This document shows, piece after piece, positions 53,201 through 60,028 of a stretch of 64,000 nucleotides of DNA. The position numbers were made by a program, and so were the translations under genes. The notes beneath the pieces are model-generated. The model was given only the letters and a program-made list of their open reading frames with translations. It was not told the origin of the DNA and did not search any database. The stretch lies in contig NZ_JBQKGJ010000020.1 of assembly GCF_052118845.1 (NCBI RefSeq), forward strand, positions 5,489 through 69,488, written 5' to 3'. Origin of the DNA: Bilifractor sp002394235. Lineage in GTDB: Bacteria > Bacillota > Clostridia > Lachnospirales > Lachnospiraceae. Position 1 is the stretch's first letter; every line of letters begins with the position of its first letter.

Positions 53201-53490
53201 CGAAGTTCGACCGAGTCATCTCTATTCCTGTTTTCACAAACGATGAATTGATCACATTCGCCAGAACCTATGCGACAGAAAATGGTTATAAGATCGACGA
53301 CATGGCGATCCTTGCGCTCTACACCATGATCGGCAATATGCAGACAGAGGAAGAGCCTGTGACCATTTCGATCGTGAAGGACATGATTGACAAGGCGATC
53401 AGCCGCTCCTCGGCGAAGCGCCGCAGAAGCAGGAAAAACAAAAAGGATAAATGGCTTGTGCTTCAGGAGAAGGATTTCAATCTTACCTGA
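50284..53490 (+). CDS. TPR and AAA+ ATPase protein with a 33-bp acidic repeat
   Basis: A 1068-residue protein. Residues 1-200 are TPR-like helical repeats (ENALSIVDSIDW, ESAKDILVLAY, DEAEKYFREF). Residues 200-530 are charged and low-complexity. Residues about 536-690 are about 14 copies of EEAEVVEEESP, nearly identical as 33-bp DNA units, with one shortened copy. The C-terminal 270 residues are an AAA+ domain with Walker A GARGTGKTR near 880, Walker B-like GGFFVIEDVSGMNE (Glu-Asp order) and a sensor segment, similar in style to CbxX/CfxQ ATPases. The end is basic. The start is TTG 50284, forced by GGGAGGCGATAAACC directly before it and by the absence of any nearby ATG in frame. Function unknown; a scaffold or remodelling role is possible. 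Confidence 0.87.
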   Translation: MDKEEYHQKLDELTAYVREKDYENALSIVDSIDWRRVKSINTLNMVADVYEVNKDYESAKDILVLAYSRASIGRNILYRLVEVCIRLHQIDEAEKYFREFSKVAKNDNSRCLLQYKLFKAKGAPLEAQIDVLEEYKEREYTERWAYELAVLYSKAGDTKKCVETCDDLILWFSEGRYVMKAMELKKQYAALTPSQEQNYNRMKAAANRRKQEQSAGAPSEDTESTEEDASARAGIFKEEEREVPESSSFMKRDRNRAEAVGSMESDNQSSGRGTGSEQEHPAESAAVEFKDRLEKGFHHVIHSFTEESVDSGRNRDQNATVDSGRNPGRYAGSDLRGTSDAGRTADTERYSDEDLRSDFRRSTDESQASSVGGSARPSNNPELKQQNSVSERKMTPAAAAAEKARREGTSRKMNTGDFNLDAFLAETAGSFSSEIAAGAAKKETAGTAKADAPAEERGASKAEAAAKTADTVKAETPVEETGASKAEAAAEKADTVKAEAPVEEAEAVEIETPEAEAEIVEEKVSDGTGVKTGTRFEEAEVVEEESPEEAEVVEEESPEEAEVVEEESPEEAEVVEEESPEEAEVVEEESPEEAEVVEEESPEEAEAVEEEAEVVEEESPEEAEVVEEESPEEAEVVEEESPEEAEVVEEESPEEAEVVEEESPEEAEVVEEESPEEAEVVEEEVPEETEKSKDLAGGIRLRDLEEEDLSREVTPETLKAGAGSGTEGAAAGAGSVPSKEVRTDEASADADSAKPKKKEIHYIEELEIPDPQPSEEERASHTHTIPLDTIGANTVPISIDKILSEETPEERRIRIMNRAKPTRMNEEQRKIFTYFARIPGMDAQILEAISCVYEHAGEKTSLHGNIAVMGARGTGKTRLTHGLVVAMCKDLGMDAAKVARVKGADLNEKDPAKVVARMAGGFFVIEDVSGMNEATVEKLSQAMEFRTDCMITIIEDEKVAMRAFLKKYPRFAAKFDRVISIPVFTNDELITFARTYATENGYKIDDMAILALYTMIGNMQTEEEPVTISIVKDMIDKAISRSSAKRRRSRKNKKDKWLVLQEKDFNLT
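51890..52345 (+). repeat. Coding 33-bp tandem repeat (acidic EEAEVVEEESP units)
   Basis: About 14 units inside the TPR/AAA gene, consensus GAGGCCGAAGTGGTCGAGGA then AGAATCGCCGGAA. Units differ mainly at silent third positions (GCT/GCC, GTA/GTG, TCA/TCG). One unit lacks three residues, so the frame is preserved throughout. Confidence 0.92.
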
Positions 53491-53580
53491 ACAGGCAGAG
53501 AATCTCTGGCCGCACCGGAAACGAAGCCGGCGCGGCCAGCTTCATAAATCCGTCGGCGCCTGCTTGCGGAGCAGGGACAG

Positions 53581-53670
53581 CAGAACCAGGGATCGCAGAA
53601 CCGGAGACCGCAGAACTGGAGACCACAGAACCGGAGATCGCAGAACCGGAGACAACACGACCAGAGACAG
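53581..53670. repeat. Six tandem 15-bp units ahead of rsmA
   Basis: Six units near CAGAACCGGAGACCG. They are in frame with rsmA and would encode RTGDR-type repeats if an upstream start were used. The ribosome binding site evidence favours a start after the array. Confidence 0.8.
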
Positions 53671-53674
53671 CATC

Positions 53675-54646
53675 ATGCTGTATTTTTTTCAGGGGACAGA
53701 GGAATTGAGTGAATCAAGAAAAGAGCCCTGGCTCGGTACGCCGGCCAGAACAATTGAAATATTGCAGAAGTACGGCTTTCGATTTCAGAAGAAATACGGT
53801 CAGAACTTTCTGATCGATCCCCACGTGCTGGAGAAGATAATTCGTGCTGCAGGGATCGGACGGGATGACTGTGTGGTGGAAATCGGACCGGGAATTGGAA
53901 CACTCACCCAGTACCTTGCCTATGCTTCACGCGAGGTGTATGCGGTGGAAATCGACCGCAATCTGATACCGATCCTGGAGGACACACTTTCGGACTGGGA
54001 CAATGTGACGGTGATCAATCAGGACATTCTCACAATTGATCTGAACCGCTTTGTGGAGGAGCACAACGGCGGAAGACCGGTTAAGGTTGTGGCAAACCTT
54101 CCATATTACATCACGACCCCTATTCTGATGGAGCTTCTTGAGAAGAAGGTTCCGCTGGAGTCCGTGACTGTCATGGTCCAGAAGGAGGTTGCGGAACGGA
54201 TGCAGGCATCCCCTGGAACAAAGGATTACGGGGCTCTGTCGCTGGCAGTTCAGTATTACTCCAGACCTGAAATTGTGGCAAATGTGCCTCCGAACTGCTT
54301 CATGCCAAGGCCGAACGTAGGAAGCGCGGTGATCCGTCTGACCGGCCGGTCAGCGGAAGAAAGAGTTCAGGTGCAAGATGAAGGACTGATGTTCCGTCTG
54401 ATCCGGGCATCGTTTGCGCAGCGGAGAAAGACACTTTTCAACGGACTGAGAAACAGCCGCGAGCTTGATTATTCCAGAGAACAGATTGAATCTGCCATGG
54501 AGAAATGCGGGCTTTCGGAGAACATCCGGGGCGAGGCACTGGATCTGAAGCAATTTGCGGATCTTGCGGACGCGTTGTCCGGCAAGGAGGACACTGCGGA
54601 TTATGTGGATTCCTCGTCGGGAGTAAAGCATACTCCGGTCATATGA
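53675..54646 (+). CDS. rsmA: 16S rRNA A1518/A1519 dimethyltransferase
   Basis: Dimethylates two adjacent adenines near the 3' end of 16S rRNA. The KsgA signature is clear: FRFQKKYGQNFLIDPHVLEKI near residue 35, SAM motif VVEIGPGIGTLTQYLA near 68, and catalytic NLPYYIT near 142, with PRPNVGSAVIRL near 210 and RASFAQRRKTLFNGLRN near 253. Starts are ambiguous: ATG 53675 (323 residues) has a poor ribosome binding site, whereas TTG 53705 has AGGGGAC nine bases upstream and gives 313 residues, nearer the family length. A longer frame to 53387 overlaps the previous gene and the 15-bp repeats and is unlikely. Confidence 0.95.
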   Translation: MLYFFQGTEELSESRKEPWLGTPARTIEILQKYGFRFQKKYGQNFLIDPHVLEKIIRAAGIGRDDCVVEIGPGIGTLTQYLAYASREVYAVEIDRNLIPILEDTLSDWDNVTVINQDILTIDLNRFVEEHNGGRPVKVVANLPYYITTPILMELLEKKVPLESVTVMVQKEVAERMQASPGTKDYGALSLAVQYYSRPEIVANVPPNCFMPRPNVGSAVIRLTGRSAEERVQVQDEGLMFRLIRASFAQRRKTLFNGLRNSRELDYSREQIESAMEKCGLSENIRGEALDLKQFADLADALSGKEDTADYVDSSSGVKHTPVI

Positions 54647-54767
54647 CAAATATTTTTCAGACCATGCAGTCTTCAGCAACAAAACTGCTATATCCCTGAA
54701 GATGGGTAAATCTCTGGCTGCCTGGCACCCTTTGGCAGAATACCATATTTCCGAATACAAAAAAATC

Positions 54768-54823
54768 CCCGGCATCAGCTGTTCGCTGCCTTGGCAGTTT
54801 TCAGCTGTGATGCCGGGAATTTT
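54768..54823. terminator. Bidirectional terminator between rsmA and the rubrerythrin gene
   Basis: Arms CCCGGCATCAGCTG (54768-54781) and CAGCTG-TGATGCCGGG (54802-54817). A-run on the left and T-rich sequence on the right give a T tract on both strands. Confidence 0.8.
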
Positions 54824-54868
54824 ATATATCAGCTTTCTCGAATTATTCTCTCGGAATATTCTTTTGAA

Positions 54869-55447
54869 TTATTTTCCGAAATATCTCTTCAGAAGTCCCT
54901 CGAATGCCTTGCCATGTCTTGCCTCATCACGAGCCATCTCATGAACAGTGTCATGGATTGCGTCCAGATTCTCAGCCTTTGCTCTCTTTGCAAGCTCGAA
55001 CTTTCCTTCGGTTGCGCCATACTCAGCCTCTACACGAAGCTCAAGGTTCTTCTTTGTGCTTGTGGTTACAACCTCGCCAAGGAGCTCGGCAAACTTGGAA
55101 GCATGCTCTGCCTCTTCATGAGCAGCCTTCTCATAGTACAGACCGATTTCCGGATATCCCTCGCGGAATGCTACACGAGCCATTGCCAGATACATTCCAA
55201 CCTCAGAGCACTCACCTTCGAAATTAGCCTTCAAGCCTTCCTTGATATCTTCCGGAACGTCAGCGGCAATGCCTACTACATGCTCGGCAGCCCATGTGCG
55301 CTCAGCAGTCTCATCGATCTTTACAAATTTGGATTTCGGCTGTTTGCAGGTCGGGCACTTCCAATCAGCAGGAAGATCCTCGAACTTTACGCCTTCAACC
55401 TCTTCATCATAGATGTGTCCACATACTGTACATTTCCATTTAGCCAT
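54869..55447 (-). CDS. Reverse rubrerythrin (rubredoxin domain first)
   Basis: A peroxide-detoxifying protein of 192 residues. The N-terminal rubredoxin-like domain has CTVCGHIYDEEVEG and CPTCKQPKSKF (Fe-Cys4). The ferritin-like di-iron domain follows with EGECSEVGMYLAMARVA, YYEKAAHEEAEHASKFAELLG, RVEAEYGATEG and HEMARDEARHGKAFEGLL. This order (rubredoxin then di-iron) is the reverse of classical rubrerythrin and is typical of oxygen-induced clostridial NADH peroxidase components. ATG 55447 follows AAAGGTGG. It is 121 bp downstream of perR on the same strand, so it is a likely member of the PerR regulon. Confidence 0.93.
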   Translation of the reverse strand: MAKWKCTVCGHIYDEEVEGVKFEDLPADWKCPTCKQPKSKFVKIDETAERTWAAEHVVGIAADVPEDIKEGLKANFEGECSEVGMYLAMARVAFREGYPEIGLYYEKAAHEEAEHASKFAELLGEVVTTSTKKNLELRVEAEYGATEGKFELAKRAKAENLDAIHDTVHEMARDEARHGKAFEGLLKRYFGK

Positions 55448-55568
55448 TTGAGTTACCACCTTTCTTAAAGAAAAATTGTGCTGTCGTTTTACCTCCTCAG
55501 GGTAATCGGACAAAAACCATCATAACCAACTGAAACAATTACACAACAAATCTTATTGGAGTGACAGC

Positions 55569-56027
55569 TTATGCTGTGGGCTGAATCCCGACGGGGTGCT
55601 GCGTCTCAGAAGAATATTCTTCTTCAGACAGGTTCATCGCTTCCTTTTTCTTGCAGTCTGCGCAGATCCCGTAGAAAACAATACTGCAGCTTTCAATTTC
55701 GCCGTCAAAGCGGCGGGCTGCTTCCTCCTTGAACCGTTCCGTATCCACAAAATCCATATCTGTCATAGCTCCGCACCTGCGGCAGATAAAGTGATCGTGT
55801 GGAAGGACGTTTCCGTCGAACCGGTCCGCGACACCGTCTGCGGCAAGCTTCTGGATTTTGCCAAGATCAGATAAAAGGGAGAGGTTACGGTATACAGTTC
55901 CAAGACTGATATTCGGAAATTCCTTCCGTATATCCGCAAAAATCATATCCGCTGTGGGGTGATCCTTGCGATTCTGGAGATTATTGTAGATAGCTTCCCT
56001 CTGGCGGCTGTGTTTCAATACTGCCAT
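55569..56027 (-). CDS. perR: Fur family peroxide-responsive repressor PerR
   Basis: A 152-residue Fur-family regulator. The winged helix is at residues 10-80 (TADMIFADIRKEFPNISLGTVYRNLSLLSD). The metal sites include the HDHFICRRCG motif near residue 88 and a second CADCKKK Cys pair, giving the structural Zn-Cys4 site. PerR-type function is inferred from the absence of iron-uptake neighbours and the adjacent rubrerythrin gene. The C-terminal 20 residues are variable. Its promoter (56075-56103) and an overlapping Fur/PerR-like box (56049-56066) indicate autoregulation. Confidence 0.9.
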   Translation of the reverse strand: MAVLKHSRQREAIYNNLQNRKDHPTADMIFADIRKEFPNISLGTVYRNLSLLSDLGKIQKLAADGVADRFDGNVLPHDHFICRRCGAMTDMDFVDTERFKEEAARRFDGEIESCSIVFYGICADCKKKEAMNLSEEEYSSETQHPVGIQPTA

Positions 56028-56048
56028 GCCTTTATCCTTTCTTTAAAA

Positions 56049-56066
56049 TAATAATGAGAACGATTA
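56049..56066. promoter_or_regulatory. Fur/PerR-box-like operator ahead of perR
   Basis: TAATAATGAGAACGATTA is an imperfect dyad in the style of Fur-family boxes (ATAATGAGA..). It lies between the -10 box and the start codon of perR, so binding would block transcription. Confidence 0.55.
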
Positions 56067-56074
56067 CTGTTTAT

Positions 56075-56103
56075 AGTATAGGCCTGACCTCCCTTGTTGT
56101 CAA
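56075..56103 (-). promoter_or_regulatory. Promoter of perR
   Basis: On the minus strand, TTGACA (56098-56103) and TATACT (56075-56080) are exactly 17 bp apart. Both boxes are near consensus. Confidence 0.8.
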
Positions 56104-56142
56104 CAGGTAATTCAAAAAAGTTTTCTTTTTCTTTTCTTTTTT

Positions 56143-56193
56143 TTGGCTTATACCAGGCAGTGATGCTTTAAAAGCTTTGCGCTGGTATAAGCC
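56143..56193. other. Long hairpin between nrdG and perR
   Basis: Arms TTGGCTTATACCAG and CTGGTATAAGCCAA are perfect, flanked by T-run on the left and A-run on the right. With T tracts on the 5' side of each arm it is not a standard terminator on either strand. TGCTTTAAAAGCTTTG occurs twice here, in the loop and just to the right. Confidence 0.7.
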
Positions 56194-56282
56194 AAAAAAG
56201 GTGCTTTAAAAGCTTTGTCCTTGATGATAAAAGTCTGGGAAAAAAGTCAGGCTTACCTGGTGCGAGTGGGCAGTGATAATGA

Positions 56283-56807
56283 TCATTTCTTAAGATTGTG
56301 CTTCCGTTCCTCGGGAGCCTTGTACCCATGCAGGCCGATGAGACGCTGGTTGCGGCTTCCGCGGAAGAGAAGGGTGACATCCTTCTGCGCTTCAATGAAC
56401 TCACCGTCGACGATGAGGTCGATGTAGGAGAGCATCTCGTCCGTGACATCGGTGTACACTTTGCCTCCCTCCATCAGATCGACATCATAGGTGTAGCCGG
56501 TGTAGCACCAGATATCCTTGGAGGGGTATGTCTCACGGATCCGCTTCAGAAGTCCGACAAGGACCCGCTGGTTCTCCGGCTCAAAGGGTTCGCCGCCCAG
56601 AAGCGTGAAACCCTGGATATAATCCGGTCTGAGAGCCTTCAGAATTTCTTCTGTGGTTTCTTCGGTAAAAGGCGTTCCATAATTGAAATCCCAGGTCATG
56701 GAATTAAAACAGCCCTTGCAGTGGTGTCTGCAGCCGGAGACGAAGAGACTGACTCTGACGCCCGGGCCATCCGCTATGTCAAACTCCTTGATGTTCGCGT
56801 AATTCAT
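56283..56807 (-). CDS. nrdG: Anaerobic ribonucleotide reductase activating protein
   Basis: Radical SAM enzyme that installs the glycyl radical on NrdD. The 174-residue protein has the CxxxCxxC cluster motif CRHHCKGC near residue 28, the GGEPF motif near 73, and SAM-contact glycines. ATG 56807 is chosen with AAAGGA eight bases upstream; a GTG two codons earlier is too close to that site. It follows nrdD on the same strand after a 515-bp gap with repeats, so cotranscription is uncertain. Confidence 0.95.
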   Translation of the reverse strand: MNYANIKEFDIADGPGVRVSLFVSGCRHHCKGCFNSMTWDFNYGTPFTEETTEEILKALRPDYIQGFTLLGGEPFEPENQRVLVGLLKRIRETYPSKDIWCYTGYTYDVDLMEGGKVYTDVTDEMLSYIDLIVDGEFIEAQKDVTLLFRGSRNQRLIGLHGYKAPEERKHNLKK

Positions 56808-57322
56808 AGACACAATCCTTTCGTAAATACTTGTTCAGTTTCTTTAAAAAACATTTTAGACACCTGATGAATTGTTTGACGGATTAACTTTTGTATTATT
56901 TTTCCAGAGGAAAAAATATACTGCAGAAAGAAACTGTCACATGCCGCCACAAGCTCCGGCAACTCCGGATCACCCCGCGATCACCTGCGTTTATGATGCG
57001 TGATGCAAAAGAAACCGCCGCACCGGCCGCTTCCATGATTCCGTGTGTCGCCTGGTCCGCTCTGGTGTTCCGGATGACGGAGTCGGGCAGTGGCTGCTGC
57101 CGGAGACACATGCGGGAGACATATATTCATGGAAGGTGGCTGGTGTGGCGGTCTTAATCAATTCGTAGCTTATACCTGTCAGCGGCACGGAAGCTGTGAG
57201 GCAGCTCTCGTGCCACGGGGACATATACCGTGCGAAGCACGGAGCAATCCTCAGCATATACAGTGTGTGGCACGGCTTATCGTATGAGGTTTACTGTATA
57301 TTACAGCGCTAAAGAACACAGA
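56808..57322 (-). other. Gene-free gap between nrdD and nrdG with degenerate repeats
   Basis: 515 bp without a credible gene. A repeat motif GCGGCACGGAAGCTG (57182) recurs at 59882, and GAGCAATCC..TACAGTGTGTGGCACGG (57230-57305) is part of a family also present at 5597 and 63055. A 71-codon open frame (56896-57111, minus) has no ribosome binding site and no recognised domain. Confidence 0.5.
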
Positions 57323-59557
57323 TTATAGGTGAAGGACTCTGTCCTTGATTTCCTGTGTGCGGCCCTGGTTCCAGAACTGGGTTCCGATGTATCCGCAGGT
57401 GCGGCGCGCGACGGACATCTTGCTCTGATCGGTGTTTCCGCAGTTCGGGCATACCCAGATCAGTTTTCCGTGCTTGTCCTCCTTGATCTGGATCTCTCCG
57501 TCATAACCGCAGACCTCGCAGTAATCGCTCTTGGTGTTCAGCTCAGCGTACATGATGTTGTCGTAGATGAACTGCATCACCGAGATTACGGCGGGGATAT
57601 TGTCCTGCATGTTCGGAACTTCGACATAACTGATGGCTCCGCCCGGGGAAAGCTTCTGGAAATCGGCCTCGAACTTAAGCTTCTGGAAGGCATCGATCTT
57701 CTCGCGGACGTTGACATGGTAGCTGTTCGTGATGTAGTTGTGGTCGGTGACATCCTTTATCACGCCGAAGCGCTTCTGCAGGCACTTCGCGAATTTGTAT
57801 GTGGTGGATTCCATCGGGGTTCCGTACAGGGAGTAGCTGATATGCTCCGCGGCACGCCACTCGGCGCACTTGTCGTTCAGGTGCTGCATAACCTTGAGGG
57901 CGAACGGTTTTGCCTCAGGGTCGGTGTGGCTCTTTCCGGTCATGTATACGCACATCTCATAGAGACCCGCATATCCGAGACTGATGGTGGAGTAGTTGTT
58001 GTACAGGAGCTTGTCGATGGTTTCGCCCTTCTTCAGTCTCGCGAGCGCGCCATACTGCCAGAGGATCGGGGCAACATCGGAAGGTGTCCCCAGAAGTCTC
58101 TCGTGGCGGCAGCGGAGAGCACGGTGGCAGAGCTCAAGTCTCTCATCAAGGATCTCCCAGAACTTGTCCATGTCCTTCTTGGAGGAGCAGGCCACATCGA
58201 CAAGATTGATGGTAACGACGCCCTGGTTGAAACGTCCGTAGTACTTGTGCTTTCCGTCGATGTGATTTCTGGATCCGGACTTGTTGTCGTTGTCGCAGAG
58301 ACCTTCCGGTACACTTTCGTTGTCCGGTGTGAGGAAGCTTCTGCATCCCATGCAGGGATATACATCGCCGTTTTTGTATTCCTTCATCTTCTTGGCGGAG
58401 ATGTAGTCGGGAACCATGCGCTTTGCGGTGCATTTCGCCGCAAGCTCGGTGAGATAGTAGTACTTTGAGTCGGGATGGATATTGTCCTCGTCCAGAACGT
58501 AGATCAGCTTCGGGAAAGCAGGGGTGATCCATACACCCTTCTCGTTCTTGACACCCTGCATTCTCTGAACCAGAACCTCACGGATGATGGCGGCGAGATC
58601 GGTTCTCGTCTGTCCGTCCGGAACCTCATCCAGATACATGAACATGGTTACGAAGGGAGCCTGTCCGTTGCAGGTCATCAGAGTGATGAGCTGGTACTGG
58701 ATGGTCTGGATGCCGCTCTTGATTTCTTCCGCAAGGCGGCGCTCAGTGATGAGGTTGATAATCTTCTCATCCATGTCCTCTCCGCATTCCTGACGCTCGG
58801 CGATGACCTCCTTGCGGATCTTCTGCCGGCTGATGTCCACGAAGGGCGCGAGGTGGGCGAGGGTAAAGGACTGACCGCCGTACTGGTTGGATGCAACCTG
58901 AGCGACAATCTGTGTGGTGACATTGCAGGCGGTGAAGAAGCTGTGGGGCTTTTCAATCAGGGTCTCACTGATGACGGTTCCGTTCTGCAGCATGTCCTCC
59001 AGGTTGATCAGGTCGCAGTTGTGCTCCTTTTGCGCGTAGTAATCGGAGTCATGGAAGTGAATGATTCCGGCTTCATGGGCCTGCACAATATCTTCCGGAA
59101 GGAGAATACGCTTTGTCAGATCCTTGCTGACCTCTCCGGCCATGTAGTCACGCTGGGTGGAGTTGATGACAGGGTTCTTGTTGGAATTCTCCTGCTTCAC
59201 CTCTTCATTGTTCTGCTCGATCAGCGAGAGAATACCATCGTCCGTGGTGTTTGATTTTCTCGCGAGCGTCCTCTTATAACGGTAGCGGACATACTTCTGC
59301 GCAACCTCAAAGCCGCGCATCTCCATGATTCCGGTCTCTACCATGTCCTGGATATCCTCGACGTTGACCGCGTGAGGGGACTGGCTGACGCGGTCCGCGA
59401 CATTGTCAGCGATCGCCTGAATCTGATACGGATTCATCTGATGAATCTTGTCGACTTCATTGTTGGCCTTTGCAATTGCGTTGCAGATCTTCGTAATGTC
59501 GAAGGTAACCTCTTCGCCATTTCGTTTGATGACATTTGTAGTAACTTTCTTTTCCAT
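57323..59557 (-). CDS. nrdD: Anaerobic ribonucleoside-triphosphate reductase
   Basis: Class III reductase that makes dNTPs without oxygen. The 744-residue protein begins with an ATP-cone (TNVIKRNGEEVTFDITKICNAIAKA), continues with HFHDSDYYAQKEHNCDLINL near 180 and active-site Cys regions (PHSFFTACNVTTQIVAQVASNQYGGQS, YPCMGCRSFL), and ends with the zinc Cys pairs CEVCGYDG and CPNCGN followed by the glycyl-radical site RRTCGYIG near residue 720. ATG 59557 follows AGGGGG. An upstream frame extension to 59647 is not supported. A hairpin with T tract at 59626-59667 lies just upstream. Confidence 0.96.
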   Translation of the reverse strand: MEKKVTTNVIKRNGEEVTFDITKICNAIAKANNEVDKIHQMNPYQIQAIADNVADRVSQSPHAVNVEDIQDMVETGIMEMRGFEVAQKYVRYRYKRTLARKSNTTDDGILSLIEQNNEEVKQENSNKNPVINSTQRDYMAGEVSKDLTKRILLPEDIVQAHEAGIIHFHDSDYYAQKEHNCDLINLEDMLQNGTVISETLIEKPHSFFTACNVTTQIVAQVASNQYGGQSFTLAHLAPFVDISRQKIRKEVIAERQECGEDMDEKIINLITERRLAEEIKSGIQTIQYQLITLMTCNGQAPFVTMFMYLDEVPDGQTRTDLAAIIREVLVQRMQGVKNEKGVWITPAFPKLIYVLDEDNIHPDSKYYYLTELAAKCTAKRMVPDYISAKKMKEYKNGDVYPCMGCRSFLTPDNESVPEGLCDNDNKSGSRNHIDGKHKYYGRFNQGVVTINLVDVACSSKKDMDKFWEILDERLELCHRALRCRHERLLGTPSDVAPILWQYGALARLKKGETIDKLLYNNYSTISLGYAGLYEMCVYMTGKSHTDPEAKPFALKVMQHLNDKCAEWRAAEHISYSLYGTPMESTTYKFAKCLQKRFGVIKDVTDHNYITNSYHVNVREKIDAFQKLKFEADFQKLSPGGAISYVEVPNMQDNIPAVISVMQFIYDNIMYAELNTKSDYCEVCGYDGEIQIKEDKHGKLIWVCPNCGNTDQSKMSVARRTCGYIGTQFWNQGRTQEIKDRVLHL

Positions 59558-59611
59558 TTCTAATCCCCCTGGGTAGTGAAAAAACAGATTCTGGAACTCT
59601 GCCTGTTTGAA

Positions 59612-59626
59612 TGTACTATATTTTGT
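59612..59626. promoter_or_regulatory. Possible NrdR box upstream of nrdD
   Basis: TGTACTATATTTTGT on the plus strand (ACAAAATATAGTACA on the minus) resembles the AC..ATAT..GT core of NrdR boxes. Only one such site is seen, so this is tentative. Confidence 0.3.
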
Positions 59627-59667
59627 TAAAAACAAAAAGTAGGGCACAACATCTTGTGTGCCCTACT
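59626..59667 (-). terminator. Terminator-like hairpin between proS and nrdD
   Basis: Perfect 11-bp arms AGTAGGGCACA and TGTGCCCTACT (59638-59648 and 59657-59667). On the minus strand the stem is followed by TTTTTGTTTTTAA. It could end the proS transcript or attenuate nrdD; its palindrome could also bind a regulator. Confidence 0.75.
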
Positions 59668-59759
59668 ATAATAACCTAACACTTGCAGAATGTGAAGGGG
59701 AAACTTGCGAAAAAAGTTCACAAGAAATCTCCGGTAAATTCAGCGTTTTTTAGTGTATA

Positions 59760-60012
59760 AGCTCTTCGAAAACGCAGAAGGGCTCGACGCACGCGAAGCG
59801 TGCGAAAGAGTCCGGATGCGATTTCGAAGGCAACAGGTATGAGGATGAAGCGCGAATGCGCGAAATCCGAATACCTGTTAGCGGCACGGAAGCTGCGGAG
59901 CAGCGAAGTGACGCGAAGCTTATACAGAGTAATAAAAGAGAGCTCTTCGAAAACGCAGAAAGGCTTGACGCACGCGAAGCGTGCGAAAGAGTCCGGATGC
60001 GATTTCGAAGGC
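59760..60012. repeat. Two 72-bp palindromic repeats and a long hairpin after proS
   Basis: Copies at 59760-59831 and 59941-60012 differ at only a few bases. Each is a nested palindrome: CTTCGAAA/TTTCGAAG outside, CGCACGC-GAA-GCGTGCG inside. Between them AACAGGTAT (59832) pairs with ATACCTGTT (59873), with GGAT/ATCC and GCGC/GCGC inside, and the GCGGCACGGAAGCTG motif follows. They fill most of the proS-nrdD gap (59558-60028). Confidence 0.85.
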
Positions 60013-60028
60013 CATAACAATTATATTT

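Noticed and set aside
53387..53674. Upstream extension of rsmA
   Set aside because: It overlaps the end of the previous gene and the 15-bp repeats, and adds residues unlike the family.
56896..57111. 71-codon open frame in the nrdD-nrdG gap
   Set aside because: No ribosome binding site and no family; composition could be chance in a repeat-containing gap.
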